Assembly: GCF_016863275.1 (NCBI RefSeq)
Contig: NZ_BOOO01000017.1
Location: 186,001-250,000, forward strand
Direction of reading: 5' to 3'
Origin: Planotetraspora mira
GTDB taxonomy: Bacteria; Actinomycetota; Actinomycetes; Streptosporangiales; Streptosporangiaceae
DNA: 64,000 bases
Shown in pieces: positions 52,332 to 61,216 of the stretch. Each line of letters begins with the position of its first letter. The stretch's first letter is position 1. The position numbers were made by a program, and so were the translations under genes. The notes beneath the pieces were generated by a model, which did no database searches, was not told the DNA's origin, and saw only the letters and a list, made by a program, of their open reading frames with translations.

Positions 52332-54821
52332 ATGACAACCGCAGTACCGGCCGAGGCGCGGGATCTGCATTCTGCTGCTCCGATGTCGCACAGGCAGATC
52401 CTGGAGGCGCTGTCGGGACTGCTGCTCGGCCTGTTCGTGGCGATCCTGGCAGCGACCGTCGTGTCGAACGCACTGCCCACGATCATCGCCGACCTGCACG
52501 CGAGTGAGACCACCTATACCTGGGTGATCACCACGGACCTGCTCGCGACCACGATCTCCACGCCTCTGTGGGGCAAGCTCGCCGACCTGATCAGTAAGAA
52601 GTTGCTCGTCCAACTGAGCCTGATCATCTTCGTGGTCGGCTCGGCGATCGCGGGGCTCTCGCAGGACCCCGGGATGCTCCTGGCCGCCCGTGTCGTCCAG
52701 GGCATCGGCGCCGGTGGTCTCACCGCCCTCACCCAGGTGATCATGGCGGTGATGATCTCGCCGCGCGAGCGCGGCCGCTACTCGGGCTACCTCGGCGCGG
52801 TCTTCGCCCTCGCCACCATCGGCGGCCCGCTCATCGGCGGCGTGATCGTGGACACCTCCTGGCTGGGCTGGCGGTGGTGCTTCTACGTCGGCGTGCCGTT
52901 CGCCGTCGTCGCGCTGATCGTCCTGCAGAGAACGCTCCGCCTCCCCGTGCACAAGCGGGAAGTCAAGATCGACTGGACCGGCGCGGTGCTGATCGTCGCC
53001 TCGGTGTCCCTGCTCCTGATCTGGGTCTCCTTCGCCGGCAACAAGTACGACTGGCTGTCGTGGCAGTCCGGCGTGATGGTCGGCGGCGCACTGGTGCTGG
53101 CGCTGCTCTTCCTGCTCGTGGAGAGGAGGGCCAGCGAGCCGGTCGTGCCGCTGCGCCTGTTCCGCAAGAGCGCGATCAGCCTGGCCGTCGTGTCCAGCCT
53201 GCTGGTCGGTGTCGCCCTGTTCGGCGCGACCACCTTCCTCAGCCAGTACTTCCAGCTGGCGCGTGGTGAGACGCCGACGAAGGCGGGGCTCATGACCCTG
53301 CCGTTGATCCTCGGTCTGGCCGTGTCCTCGACCGCGGCCGGGCAGATCATCACCCGCACCGGCCGCTGGAAGATCTTCCTGGTCATCGGCGGCCTGTTCC
53401 TCACCGCCGGATTCGGGCTCATGGGATCGCTGCGGTACGACACCGACTACTGGCTCCTGGCCGTCTACATGGTCGCCATCGGCATCGGCGTCGGTCTGAC
53501 CATGCAGAATCTCGTCCTGTCCGTCCAGAACCAGGTGAGCTCCGCGGACCTCGGGGCGGCCAGTTCGGTCGTCGCGTTCTTCCGTACGCTCGGCGGTGCG
53601 ATCGGCGTCTCGGCTCTCGGAGCCGTGCTGGGTCACCGCATCACGGACTACCTGGACGAAGGCCTGACCAGGTTGGGGATCCACAACACTCTGACCGAGG
53701 GCGCCGTTCCCCGGCTGTCCGCGCTGCCCGCCCCCATCCGGGCGGTGGTCCAGAGCGCGTACGGCCACGGCGTGGGCGACGTGTTCCTGTACGCGGCGCC
53801 GAGCGCGCTGCTGGCACTGATCGCCATCCTCTTCATCAAGGAGATCCCCCTCCGCAGCGCCGGTTCCGAGCAGCTTCCCGCGGGCGCGGACGCGCCGGCG
53901 GCGAACGGCTCGGCGCCCGGCCGGCACGCACAGCGCGACACGCAGGAACTGGTGTCCGTCGGCGCCGGCGCCCAGGGAGGGTCCAACGGCCTGGCCGGGG
54001 CACCGGCAGGGGCCCGGACAGCGGCACAGCACGCGGCGTACGCCTCGGCCGCCGAGCCTGGGGACGACAGCGGAATCCGCGGCTTCGTCCGCGGCGCGGA
54101 CGGCACGCCGATGAGCCACGCCACCCTCACGCTGATCGACGTGCGGGGTCACCAACTCGGGCGCGCGGTCACGACGCCCGACGGCGCGTACGGCATGTGG
54201 ACGCCCGGCAGCGGCACGTACGTCCTGATCGCCTCCGCCAGCGAGTACGACCCTCAGGTCGCGACCGTCGTCGTGGGCGACCGGCCGCTGGACTTCGACC
54301 TGGTGCTCGCGGGCTCGGGGAAGCTGTCCGGAACCGTGCGCGACACGGAGGGCGCACCGGTGGCCCAGGCGATGGTCATCGTGACGGACGTGCGGGGCGA
54401 GGTGGTCACCACGGCGGTGACCGACTCGGACGGCGCCTTCGGCTTCACCGGAGTCGTCGCGGGGACCTACACGCTCGCGGTCAGCGCCGCCGCGTACCGT
54501 CCGGCCGCGGTGCCGGTCGAGGTCGGGACCGGCCAGACCAGGCAGGACATCGAACTGCGGCCTGGCGCCCACGTCCGCGGCACCGTCCGGGTCAAGGGCG
54601 GCGGCGACCCGCTCGCCGACGCCAGGGTCACGCTGCTCGACTCCGGGGGCAATGTCGTCGGCACGGCGACGACCGGCGAGGACGGAGAGTACGCCTTCGC
54701 CGACCTCACGGATGGTCAGTACACCCTCATCGCCACCGGGTACCCGCCCATGGCGAGCGCCCTCAACCTGACCGGGCAGGGCGACGACGAGCACGACCTG
54801 TTTCTCGGGCACCCCGAGTGA
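52332..54821 (+). CDS. DHA2-family MFS efflux pump fused to three carboxypeptidase-regulatory-like repeats
   Basis: 829 residues. Residues 1-~510 are a 14-helix DHA2 pump: EALSGLLLGLFVAILAATVV, SNALPTIIADLHASE, and motif A GKLADLISKKLLVQ. A flexible Ala/Gly-rich linker follows. Residues ~580-815 hold three ~75-residue beta-sandwich repeats (openings IRGFVRGADGTPMSHATLTL, KLSGTVRDTEGAPVAQAMVI, HVRGTVRVKGGGDPLADARV; each ends with a G-x-Y-T/V-L-x-A/V-S segment). They resemble carboxypeptidase-regulatory/Cna-B domains usually found on secreted proteins. A 14-helix pump should place this tail in the cytoplasm, which is odd. Starts an apparent operon with the YceI and MarR genes. Confidence 0.9.
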   Translation: MTTAVPAEARDLHSAAPMSHRQILEALSGLLLGLFVAILAATVVSNALPTIIADLHASETTYTWVITTDLLATTISTPLWGKLADLISKKLLVQLSLIIFVVGSAIAGLSQDPGMLLAARVVQGIGAGGLTALTQVIMAVMISPRERGRYSGYLGAVFALATIGGPLIGGVIVDTSWLGWRWCFYVGVPFAVVALIVLQRTLRLPVHKREVKIDWTGAVLIVASVSLLLIWVSFAGNKYDWLSWQSGVMVGGALVLALLFLLVERRASEPVVPLRLFRKSAISLAVVSSLLVGVALFGATTFLSQYFQLARGETPTKAGLMTLPLILGLAVSSTAAGQIITRTGRWKIFLVIGGLFLTAGFGLMGSLRYDTDYWLLAVYMVAIGIGVGLTMQNLVLSVQNQVSSADLGAASSVVAFFRTLGGAIGVSALGAVLGHRITDYLDEGLTRLGIHNTLTEGAVPRLSALPAPIRAVVQSAYGHGVGDVFLYAAPSALLALIAILFIKEIPLRSAGSEQLPAGADAPAANGSAPGRHAQRDTQELVSVGAGAQGGSNGLAGAPAGARTAAQHAAYASAAEPGDDSGIRGFVRGADGTPMSHATLTLIDVRGHQLGRAVTTPDGAYGMWTPGSGTYVLIASASEYDPQVATVVVGDRPLDFDLVLAGSGKLSGTVRDTEGAPVAQAMVIVTDVRGEVVTTAVTDSDGAFGFTGVVAGTYTLAVSAAAYRPAAVPVEVGTGQTRQDIELRPGAHVRGTVRVKGGGDPLADARVTLLDSGGNVVGTATTGEDGEYAFADLTDGQYTLIATGYPPMASALNLTGQGDDEHDLFLGHPE

Positions 54822-55022
54822 CGCCGGGGCCGCGTCCCCCTATTCGGGGACCGGCCCTGCGGGAGCCCTGCGCCGCCACGCCCGGGAACGGAGCCTGGCG
54901 GCGAGGGCGACGAGAAGACCGGCCGGCCATCGAAAGGGCGGCGAGGGGGGATGCCGGGCGGCCCCGGAAGAGGCGCCCGGCATGGCGGACGCCGCCCGAC
55001 GAGCAGTGAAAGCAGGAACAGC

Positions 55023-55883
55023 ATGTACACCAGCCCGCAGACCTCCGAGAGCGCGCCCGCGGGGCGGCGCGGCCTGCACGCCCTCTTGCGGACGAAAGAC
55101 GGCTGGGCGGTACAGCACGCGGTCGTCACCGTGACCGACATGTCCGGCCACCAGGTCGTACGTGCCGAGGCGGACGACGACGGGGAGGTGCTGACCGGCC
55201 CTCTCGCAGCCGGCGTCTACACCGTCGTCGTCACCGCGGTGGGGTACTCCCCCATCGCGTCGACGGCGATCGCGACCGCCTCCGGCACCGCCGAACTGGG
55301 CACCCTCGTTCTCACGCGGCAGGGCGGCGTGGAGCTCCCGCCGCCCGGTGTGTGGACCATCGACCCGGCCCACTCCAAGGTGGCCGCGACCGCGCAACAT
55401 CTCGGGCTGTCCAGCGTGCAGGGCCGGTTCGCCGAGTTCTCCGGCCGGATCGACATCGGCCCGAGCGCCGGTGCGTCCAGCGTCGTGGCCGAGATCGACG
55501 CCGCGTCGATCAACACGGGCAACAGCACGCGCGACGACCATCTGCGCTCGGCGGACTTCCTCGACGTCGGGCCGCATCCGACGATCTCCTACCGGAGCAC
55601 CGGGCTGTCCCCCGCGGGCCCGGATCGGTGGACCCTGCATGGTGTCCTGAACATGAGCGGCATCACCCGGCCGGTCGACCTCGATCTGAGCTACCTCGGC
55701 ACGAGCCCCGACCCGTGGGGTGGCCTGCGAGCCGCGTTCCGCGCCGTCACCGAGTTGCGCCGCGAGGATTTCGCGATGAATTACAACCAAGTGGTGCAGG
55801 CGGGCATCTCACTGATCGGAGCCACCCTGAAGGTCGAGTTGGACATCCAGGCGGTCCAGGGGGAACTCCAGCCACAGGCCTGA
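55023..55883 (+). CDS. YceI-family protein with N-terminal carboxypeptidase-regulatory-like domain
   Basis: 286 residues. Residues ~15-98 form one beta-sandwich (GLHALLRTKDGWAVQHAVVT, VTDMSGHQVV, GVYTVVVTAVGYSPIA) closely resembling the three repeats on the preceding transporter. Residues ~107-286 are a YceI lipocalin-like domain: WTIDPAHSKVAATAQHLGLS, SVQGRFAEFSGRID, then DDHLRSADFLDV and HPTISYRS. YceI proteins bind polyprenyl or other long hydrophobic chains. No signal peptide is seen, so a cytosolic role is likely. The shared domain suggests it works physically with the transporter upstream. The N-terminus is an ATG at 55023. Confidence 0.9.
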   Translation: MYTSPQTSESAPAGRRGLHALLRTKDGWAVQHAVVTVTDMSGHQVVRAEADDDGEVLTGPLAAGVYTVVVTAVGYSPIASTAIATASGTAELGTLVLTRQGGVELPPPGVWTIDPAHSKVAATAQHLGLSSVQGRFAEFSGRIDIGPSAGASSVVAEIDAASINTGNSTRDDHLRSADFLDVGPHPTISYRSTGLSPAGPDRWTLHGVLNMSGITRPVDLDLSYLGTSPDPWGGLRAAFRAVTELRREDFAMNYNQVVQAGISLIGATLKVELDIQAVQGELQPQA

Positions 55884-55959
55884 TCGTTTCCGCGCCACGG
55901 CGAACACGCCGAGTGCCGATCGTTCCTGATACCGCTGAAGAAAGGGGGGTGACAGCGAG

Positions 55960-56427
55960 ATGACCAAGACGACAGCGGTGGTCCCCGTCGAGGGGCGTGA
56001 AGCGTACTCCGCGGTCGAGCACCAACTCGGCGTCCTGTTCCGGCGATCTCGCGCCCTGTCCGCCGAGATGAGGCGCGCGGTGCACCCCGAGCTGGACGCC
56101 GCCGCGTATGGGCTGCTCGTCCGCATCGACGAGGCCGCTCCGGCGCGTCCCAGCGACCTGGCCGCCTATTACGGCATCGGCAAGGCCACCATCAGCCGCC
56201 AGCTGAAGGTGCTCGAGACGCTCGGGCTGATCGGGCGCGCCCCCGATCCCGTCGACGGCCGCGCCCACTTCCTTGAACTGACCGACGAAGGACAGCAGAG
56301 GCTCGACCGTGCGCGAAGAGCCCGCCAGGAGCGTTTCCGCGCGCTGCTCGACACCTGGCCGGAGGACGAGGTCCGGTTGCTGGCCGACATGTTGTCCCGT
56401 TTCAACGCCCTCACCGAAACCTTCTGA
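55960..56427 (+). CDS. MarR-family transcriptional regulator
   Basis: 155 residues. The winged helix is clear: ARPSDLAAYYGIGKATISRQ and LKVLETLGLIGRAPDPVDGR, with the wing's DGR motif and the following HFLELTDEGQQRL. The ATG at 55960 has an AAAGGGGGG site. It closes the MFS-fusion/YceI cassette and probably represses it through the palindrome at 52158-52172. The ligand is likely an export substrate. Confidence 0.9.
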   Translation: MTKTTAVVPVEGREAYSAVEHQLGVLFRRSRALSAEMRRAVHPELDAAAYGLLVRIDEAAPARPSDLAAYYGIGKATISRQLKVLETLGLIGRAPDPVDGRAHFLELTDEGQQRLDRARRARQERFRALLDTWPEDEVRLLADMLSRFNALTETF

Positions 56428-56464
56428 GGCCGTCCGCACGGGAGGCCGCGCCGCCTCGCCGCCG

Positions 56465-56650
56465 TCATCCGTTGTAGGCCGCGACGGCGCTGAAGAAGAT
56501 GACCAGGGTCGCGCCCGTGGCCCCGCCACCGGTCAGGACCGCACGAGCCCAGCCCACGCCGGTCCGCAGCGTGATGAAGGCGGCCACGCAGCCGAAGTTG
56601 ACCGCGACCGACATCGCCAGAAGCAACACGAATACCTGAAGCACGCTCAT
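56465..56650 (-). CDS. Small two-helix membrane protein
   Basis: 61 residues from an ATG at 56650. Two hydrophobic helices (VFVLLLAMSVAVNFGCVAAF and TGATLVIFFSAVAAY) flank a short basic loop (RTGVGWARA). It is too short for family assignment but has clean coding character and ends just before the convergent MarR gene. It diverges from the STAND regulator with about 180 bases between, including an inverted repeat. Possibly a membrane partner or toxin/antitoxin-like small protein; unproven. Confidence 0.55.
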   Translation of the reverse strand: MSVLQVFVLLLAMSVAVNFGCVAAFITLRTGVGWARAVLTGGGATGATLVIFFSAVAAYNG

Positions 56651-56712
56651 TTGCCGGTGACCTCTTCTCGTCCGCATTTCCCCGCCTTGGGGTGACGCAG
56701 TCGAGCGTGGCC

Positions 56713-56753
56713 GTCCAAACCGGTGTCCAGCACCCCTTTGATCGGTTTTGGAC
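56713..56753. promoter_or_regulatory. Inverted repeat in the divergent STAND/small-protein interval
   Basis: GTCCAAACCG at 56713-56722 and CGGTTTTGGAC at 56743-56753 are inverted copies with one extra T on the right, 20 bases apart. They could be an operator shared by both divergent genes, perhaps bound by the helix-turn-helix of the STAND protein itself. Confidence 0.4.
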
Positions 56754-56830
56754 AGCTTTCCCATCACCGGCCAGGTCACCGTCTTATCCTGCATGAGCGA
56801 AATGCCCGTGGACGGACGACAGGAGCGTCG

Positions 56831-59089
56831 GTGGCCAGTGGTCCGTTCTTCGATGCCCTGCGGGCGGTCGGTGAATTCCGCGACGGGAAGCTGAAAGGCG
56901 AGCCCGCGAACAGGGAGCTGGCCCGGCGGGCGAAAGTCTCGCCCACCACGATCGGCCATTGGCTGGCCGGCCGGCATTTCCCGCAACAATTCGACGCTCT
57001 CCGGAACGTCGTCGAGGGGCTCCGTTCCGAGGCCCACCTCCGAGGCGTGCTCGACGACGAGGTGGCGAACCTGCTGAGCGTCGGCCACTTGCACGATCTG
57101 CATGAAGCGGAGGCCCGGCAGCGAGCCGTCCTCACCGGCGAAAAGGTCATAGGAGCGCAGGCCCGTTCCATCCTCGACGGACAGAGCCGCCGATCCCGTT
57201 CGCCGTGGCCGCATGGCGGCCTGCCGGACAAGGACGGAGATCTCGTAGGCCGCGAGCGGGAGATCGGCGAACTCCTGAGCATGTTGGACCCGGGGACCGG
57301 CGGCCCTTCGGTGGCACTCGTCGCCGGGATGGCCGGGGTGGGCAAGAGCGCCCTGGTGACGGAGGTGGCGCACACGGCCGTGGGGAACGGCTGGTTCCCC
57401 GGCGGAGTGCTGTTCGTGGACCTGTGCGGCTATGACCCCGACGAGTCGATGGACGGCGACGAGGCCGTCCGTACGGTGCTGCGCGACCTCGACGTGCCCG
57501 AGCCGGACATGCATCCCACCGCGAAGGCACGCCAGGCGCAGTATCGCTCGCGGCTGGCCGAGCGCGGCGGCCCCGTGCTCGTCGTCCTGGACGGCGCATC
57601 CGCCGACAGACAGGTCCTGCCGCTGCTCCCCGGGCCGGGGGGCCACCGGGTGCTGGTGACATCCCGGCACACGCTCGACAATCCGCGCAACGCCCTGCGC
57701 GTCGATCTCGACGTGCTGACCACCGCGGCCGCGGTGGAGGTCCTCGGCGTACCCGGCGCAGGCGACCCGGAGCAGGAGCGCCGGTTGGCCGAGCTCTGCG
57801 GGCACCTGCCGCTCGCCCTTCAGATCGTGGCGGCGTTGTTGAGGTTCGACCGGTCCCGCCCTCTGGCCGACCTGGCACGGCAACTCGCCGACCAGCACCA
57901 GCGCCTGGACACCCTGGAGTACCACGATTCCCAGGTGCGCGGCGTCCGAGCGGCTCTCGCGTTGTCCTACGCGAAGCTGACGGACGCGCAGAAACGACTG
58001 CTGCGCCTGCTGGCGTTCAACCCCCGCCATTCGGTCGGCGAGATGAGACGGCTCATCCCCGTCAACCCCTATGTGTCCACCCCGGCGGTCGTGGCGTTGG
58101 CGGCCGCCCCGCATTCAGAGGTCCGGGAAACGCTGCTCGCGCTCACGAGAGCGCATTTGCTCCAGCATGTGGTGCGGGATCGTTCCTTGGAACGGGAGCA
58201 CTGGCGCTTGCACGACCTGGTGCAACTGTTCGCAAGAGAACAGGACATGGCGGGGGACGAACCAGGCGAAGCCATCCTGCGACTCGGACGGTACTTCCTG
58301 TCCCATGAGTCCGTACGCGACATCAGGGTCCATGCCCTGAGCGACGGCGGTGCCGCGATCCACGTCGAATGGGTGGACGAACTGGGCGACTACGCGATCT
58401 CCGGCGACCTACCCGCCGACCACGTTCCGCCAGGCTTCGAGTGGAACGCGGAACACCGCGTATGGGTCGACCAGGACGGAGCCACCGCGTTGCGCAAAGC
58501 ATGGGCGATAGCGGAGGCCAAGGCGATCGGCGACCGGCAGGCCGAAGGCGTCGCCCTCGCCGAGTATGGGGTCGTGGCCCTCCAGGAGGGAGAACTGGCC
58601 ACGGCCGTCGACGCCCTCCAACGATCGGTCAAGGCCCTGGCGGATGCCTGTGACCAAAGTGGCGTACGAGACCGAGCCCTGATCGACCTCGCCATCGCCT
58701 TGGCGGCCGGCGGGCGATGGGAAGAGACTCAGATGCCCGTCCTCGCGATCGTCACGTCATCCGAGAAGACCGATGAACTGCGCGACCGCGCCGAGGCCGT
58801 CATCCAGGAGACCGGCGACCGCCACACCCAGGGCGCGATCCGGGCGGGCCTGGCGAACATACTGAGAATGAAGCGGCGTCCCGAGGAGGCCATCCACGGG
58901 CTGCACAAGGCCGCCGCCGTCTTCCGCGAGATCGCCGACCGGCACTGCTGGGGCTACACCCTGGCCAATCTCGGCTGGGCACTGCACGAGACCTCCCGCC
59001 ACCAGATCGCCGAGGACTACCTGCGGCAGGCGGACAGGATCCTCAAGGAATGCGGCGGGCAGGCGTCAGCACGAGTCCTGCGCCTCTGA
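56831..59089 (+). CDS. STAND regulator: HTH, NB-ARC ATPase and TPR
   Basis: 752 residues from a GTG at 56831, which follows AGGAG. A longer frame from 56723 runs through non-coding-looking sequence. The N-terminus has a helix-turn-helix (RELARRAKVSPTTIGHWLAG). The NB-ARC ATPase carries Walker A GMAGVGKSAL (about 166-175), Walker B GPVLVVLDGAS, and GLPL-type LCGHLPLALQIV. A winged-helix and a TPR section follow, with TPR motifs such as DRHTQGAIRAGLANILRMKR and GWALHETSRHQIAEDYLRQA near the end. Such ATP-switch proteins respond to unknown ligands; some act in development, antibiotic control or phage defence. It precedes the Arg/Trp-rich peptide/exporter operon by 160 bases. Confidence 0.87.
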   Translation: MASGPFFDALRAVGEFRDGKLKGEPANRELARRAKVSPTTIGHWLAGRHFPQQFDALRNVVEGLRSEAHLRGVLDDEVANLLSVGHLHDLHEAEARQRAVLTGEKVIGAQARSILDGQSRRSRSPWPHGGLPDKDGDLVGREREIGELLSMLDPGTGGPSVALVAGMAGVGKSALVTEVAHTAVGNGWFPGGVLFVDLCGYDPDESMDGDEAVRTVLRDLDVPEPDMHPTAKARQAQYRSRLAERGGPVLVVLDGASADRQVLPLLPGPGGHRVLVTSRHTLDNPRNALRVDLDVLTTAAAVEVLGVPGAGDPEQERRLAELCGHLPLALQIVAALLRFDRSRPLADLARQLADQHQRLDTLEYHDSQVRGVRAALALSYAKLTDAQKRLLRLLAFNPRHSVGEMRRLIPVNPYVSTPAVVALAAAPHSEVRETLLALTRAHLLQHVVRDRSLEREHWRLHDLVQLFAREQDMAGDEPGEAILRLGRYFLSHESVRDIRVHALSDGGAAIHVEWVDELGDYAISGDLPADHVPPGFEWNAEHRVWVDQDGATALRKAWAIAEAKAIGDRQAEGVALAEYGVVALQEGELATAVDALQRSVKALADACDQSGVRDRALIDLAIALAAGGRWEETQMPVLAIVTSSEKTDELRDRAEAVIQETGDRHTQGAIRAGLANILRMKRRPEEAIHGLHKAAAVFREIADRHCWGYTLANLGWALHETSRHQIAEDYLRQADRILKECGGQASARVLRL

Positions 59090-59251
59090 GCAGCATCACC
59101 GACGGCTGCCGACCCGGCGCCCGCTCCAGGCGGCTGACCTGCGTCAACCGGCCACACGTGTCCTCACCCGCACCCCCACGGGTGATTTATGCCCGAATGG
59201 GGTTACTGTCGGAATTAGACCCACCTGAGGAACCGACCAAGGGAGGGATCG

Positions 59252-59371
59252 ATGGGTATCGGAAAGATCTTCCCAATGAACCTCGGCTCATCTGATTCAG
59301 AGAGCTGGGGCTGTTGCAGGCGACGTCGGCGGCGGCGCTGGCGTCGTTGGCGCAGGCGCTGGTGGTGGTGA
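59252..59371 (+). CDS. 39-residue Arg/Trp-rich peptide (putative exported peptide precursor)
   Basis: ATG at 59252 is preceded four bases upstream by a strong GGGAGGG ribosome site. The product has 39 residues. It opens MGIGKIFPMN, continues LGSSDSESWGCC, then has seven Arg, Trp, two Arg, Trp, three Arg and a final triple Trp. That is 12 Arg, one Lys and six Trp against two acidic residues. The stop (TGA, 59369-59371) overlaps the GTG start of an MsbA-type ABC exporter, suggesting translational coupling. The profile (leader-like acidic/Ser middle, Cys pair, Arg/Trp-rich tail) resembles an antimicrobial or RiPP-like peptide precursor, but I recognise no family. GC-rich codon repeats in the tail could make part of it accidental. 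Confidence 0.55.
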   Translation: MGIGKIFPMNLGSSDSESWGCCRRRRRRRWRRWRRRWWW

Positions 59372-61197
59372 GCACACCGGCACGACCGGATAGGAGCCGG
59401 CGGGTCACCCGTCGGCTCCCTTCCTTCACACGTTCTCCGGAAGACCCGCCAGGCGCGCACGCCCTTTCCGTCGCGCCCTTCGTGTCCATCCGTACGAGTT
59501 TTCGGCGGTTCTGGCCTTACACCCATGGCCTGCGCTGGCTGCTGGCCGTGAGCGTCGCCGCGGCGATCCTGGCCGCGGCCTGCGAGGTCGCCGCGATCCG
59601 GCTCTTCGGGCTCATCACCGACGAGGTCCTCAGCCGCCAGGACCTCGGCGCGTTCTGGACGCCCGCGCTGGCCTGGCTCGGCCTCGCGGCCGTCGCCGGC
59701 GTGGCGTCGTTCGCCGGCGCCTACGGCGCGGCCGTCGTCGGGGAGCGCTTCCTGCTGCGACTGCGCGACAACGTGTTCGAACATCTCCAGACGCTGACTC
59801 CCGACTTCTTCGAGAACCGCCGACTCGGCGACCTGATGGCCCGGCTGACCGACGACATCGAGGCCATCGAGGAACTCGTGGCCTCCGGCCTGATCCGGCT
59901 GATCACTGCTTTGATCAGCGCGGTCTTCTTCGCCGCCGCCGCCATCTACATCAGGTGGGACCTCGCGCTGGTGACATTCGCGCTGGTGCCGGCGTTCCTC
60001 CTGATGGCCAAGGTGTTCGCGGCGCGCTTCAGGCATGCGGCCGCGCGTGAGCGCTACAGCAACGCCCTCATGAACAGCACCATCGAGGAGGCCCTGTCGA
60101 ACCAGTCGCTCGTGCAGGCCTACAACCGCCAGGACGCCGAGGCCCGGCGCCTTCACGAGGCCGGCCGTGGGTGGCTGCTCGCCAATCTCTCTCAGGCGCG
60201 GTTGTCCTCCCTGTACGGCCCCGCCGCGCAGGTGATCGAGACCTGCTGCCTGCTCGTGATCATCGGCGTCGGGGCGTGGGAGATCGCTGAGGGCAGACTC
60301 ACCATCGGCGGACTGCTGGCCTTCGCCGCCTACCTGGCCTACCTGTATCCGGCCGTCCAGCAACTCGGGGAGATCGCGCTCACCGTCTCGGAGGCCGCCG
60401 CGGGCTCCGACCGCATCATGGAGGTGCTTCGGGCCCGTCCCGCCGTCAGCGACCGGCGTGACGCCCACCTCATCGCGCCCCGTTCCCGGGGCCACGTCGA
60501 GTTCCTCGACGTCTACTTCACCTATCCCACCAGGACCCGCCCGACGCTGAGCGGGCTGTCGTTCAGCGCACTGCCCGGCGAGCTGATCGTGTGCACCGGC
60601 CCGAGCGGGGCGGGCAAGTCGACCGTCGCCAAACTGCTGATGCGGTTCTACGACCCCACCGCGGGGCGCATCCTGCTCGACGGCGAGGACATCCGCGATC
60701 TGCCGCGCCATGTGCTGCGCGACCGCATCACCCTTCTCCAGCAGGAGAACCTGCTTTTCTCCGGAACCGCGCGCGACAACATCGCCTACGGCCGGCCCGG
60801 AGCGGGCCAGGCCGAGATCGTGGAGGCCGCGGTCGCGGCCGGCGCGCACGACTTCATCCGGGCGCTGCCGCTCGGCTACGACACGCCCATCGGTCAGCGG
60901 GGGCGGCTGCTGTCCGGCGGCCAGCGGCAGCGGATCGCCATCGCCCGCGCGCTCCTGCGGGACGCTCCCGTGCTGGTCCTCGACGAGCCGATGACCGGGC
61001 TGGACGAGCCGACGGCGTTGAGGATCATGGAACCGCTCCGCAGGCTGATGGCCGGGCGCACCACCATCCTCATCACCCACGACCTCCGTCTCGTGCCGCA
61101 GGCGGCCGAGAAGGTGGTGCTCGAACCCGGCCGAGACTCCGGACGAATCCGGCTCCGGATGTCCCGGCGTCAGGGCGCGACACTGCGCGGTGCGTGA
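59368..61197 (+). CDS. MsbA/LmrA-type ABC exporter (fused membrane and ATPase domains)
   Basis: About 609 residues from the GTG at 59368 that overlaps the peptide stop; a GTG at 59482 is an alternative start. Six membrane helices begin with YTHGLRWLLAVSVAAAILAA. The ATPase has Walker A GPSGAGKST, Q-loop LLQQENLLFSGTARDNIAYG, signature LSGGQRQRIAIARALL, Walker B PVLVLDEPMTGLD and H-loop ILITHDLR. It is a homodimeric half transporter of the lipid/drug/peptide type. There is no peptidase-C39 domain, so any processing of the upstream peptide would need another protease. The coupling to the Arg/Trp-rich peptide gene suggests that peptide as its cargo. Confidence 0.85.
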   Translation: MSTPARPDRSRRVTRRLPSFTRSPEDPPGAHALSVAPFVSIRTSFRRFWPYTHGLRWLLAVSVAAAILAAACEVAAIRLFGLITDEVLSRQDLGAFWTPALAWLGLAAVAGVASFAGAYGAAVVGERFLLRLRDNVFEHLQTLTPDFFENRRLGDLMARLTDDIEAIEELVASGLIRLITALISAVFFAAAAIYIRWDLALVTFALVPAFLLMAKVFAARFRHAAARERYSNALMNSTIEEALSNQSLVQAYNRQDAEARRLHEAGRGWLLANLSQARLSSLYGPAAQVIETCCLLVIIGVGAWEIAEGRLTIGGLLAFAAYLAYLYPAVQQLGEIALTVSEAAAGSDRIMEVLRARPAVSDRRDAHLIAPRSRGHVEFLDVYFTYPTRTRPTLSGLSFSALPGELIVCTGPSGAGKSTVAKLLMRFYDPTAGRILLDGEDIRDLPRHVLRDRITLLQQENLLFSGTARDNIAYGRPGAGQAEIVEAAVAAGAHDFIRALPLGYDTPIGQRGRLLSGGQRQRIAIARALLRDAPVLVLDEPMTGLDEPTALRIMEPLRRLMAGRTTILITHDLRLVPQAAEKVVLEPGRDSGRIRLRMSRRQGATLRGA

Positions 61198-61216
61198 GCC
61201 TGCCGCCGGGACGGTC

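Noticed and set aside
52149-54812. An 887-codon minus-strand frame opposite the MFS fusion gene
   Set aside because: Low-complexity Asp/Gln/Arg/His composition with no domain; the plus-strand frame has clear MFS helices and repeats.
59197-59295. A 32-codon ORF (starting MGLLSELDPP) overlapping the Arg/Trp-rich peptide gene
   Set aside because: No ribosome site; the strong GGGAGGG belongs to the ATG at 59252 in another frame.
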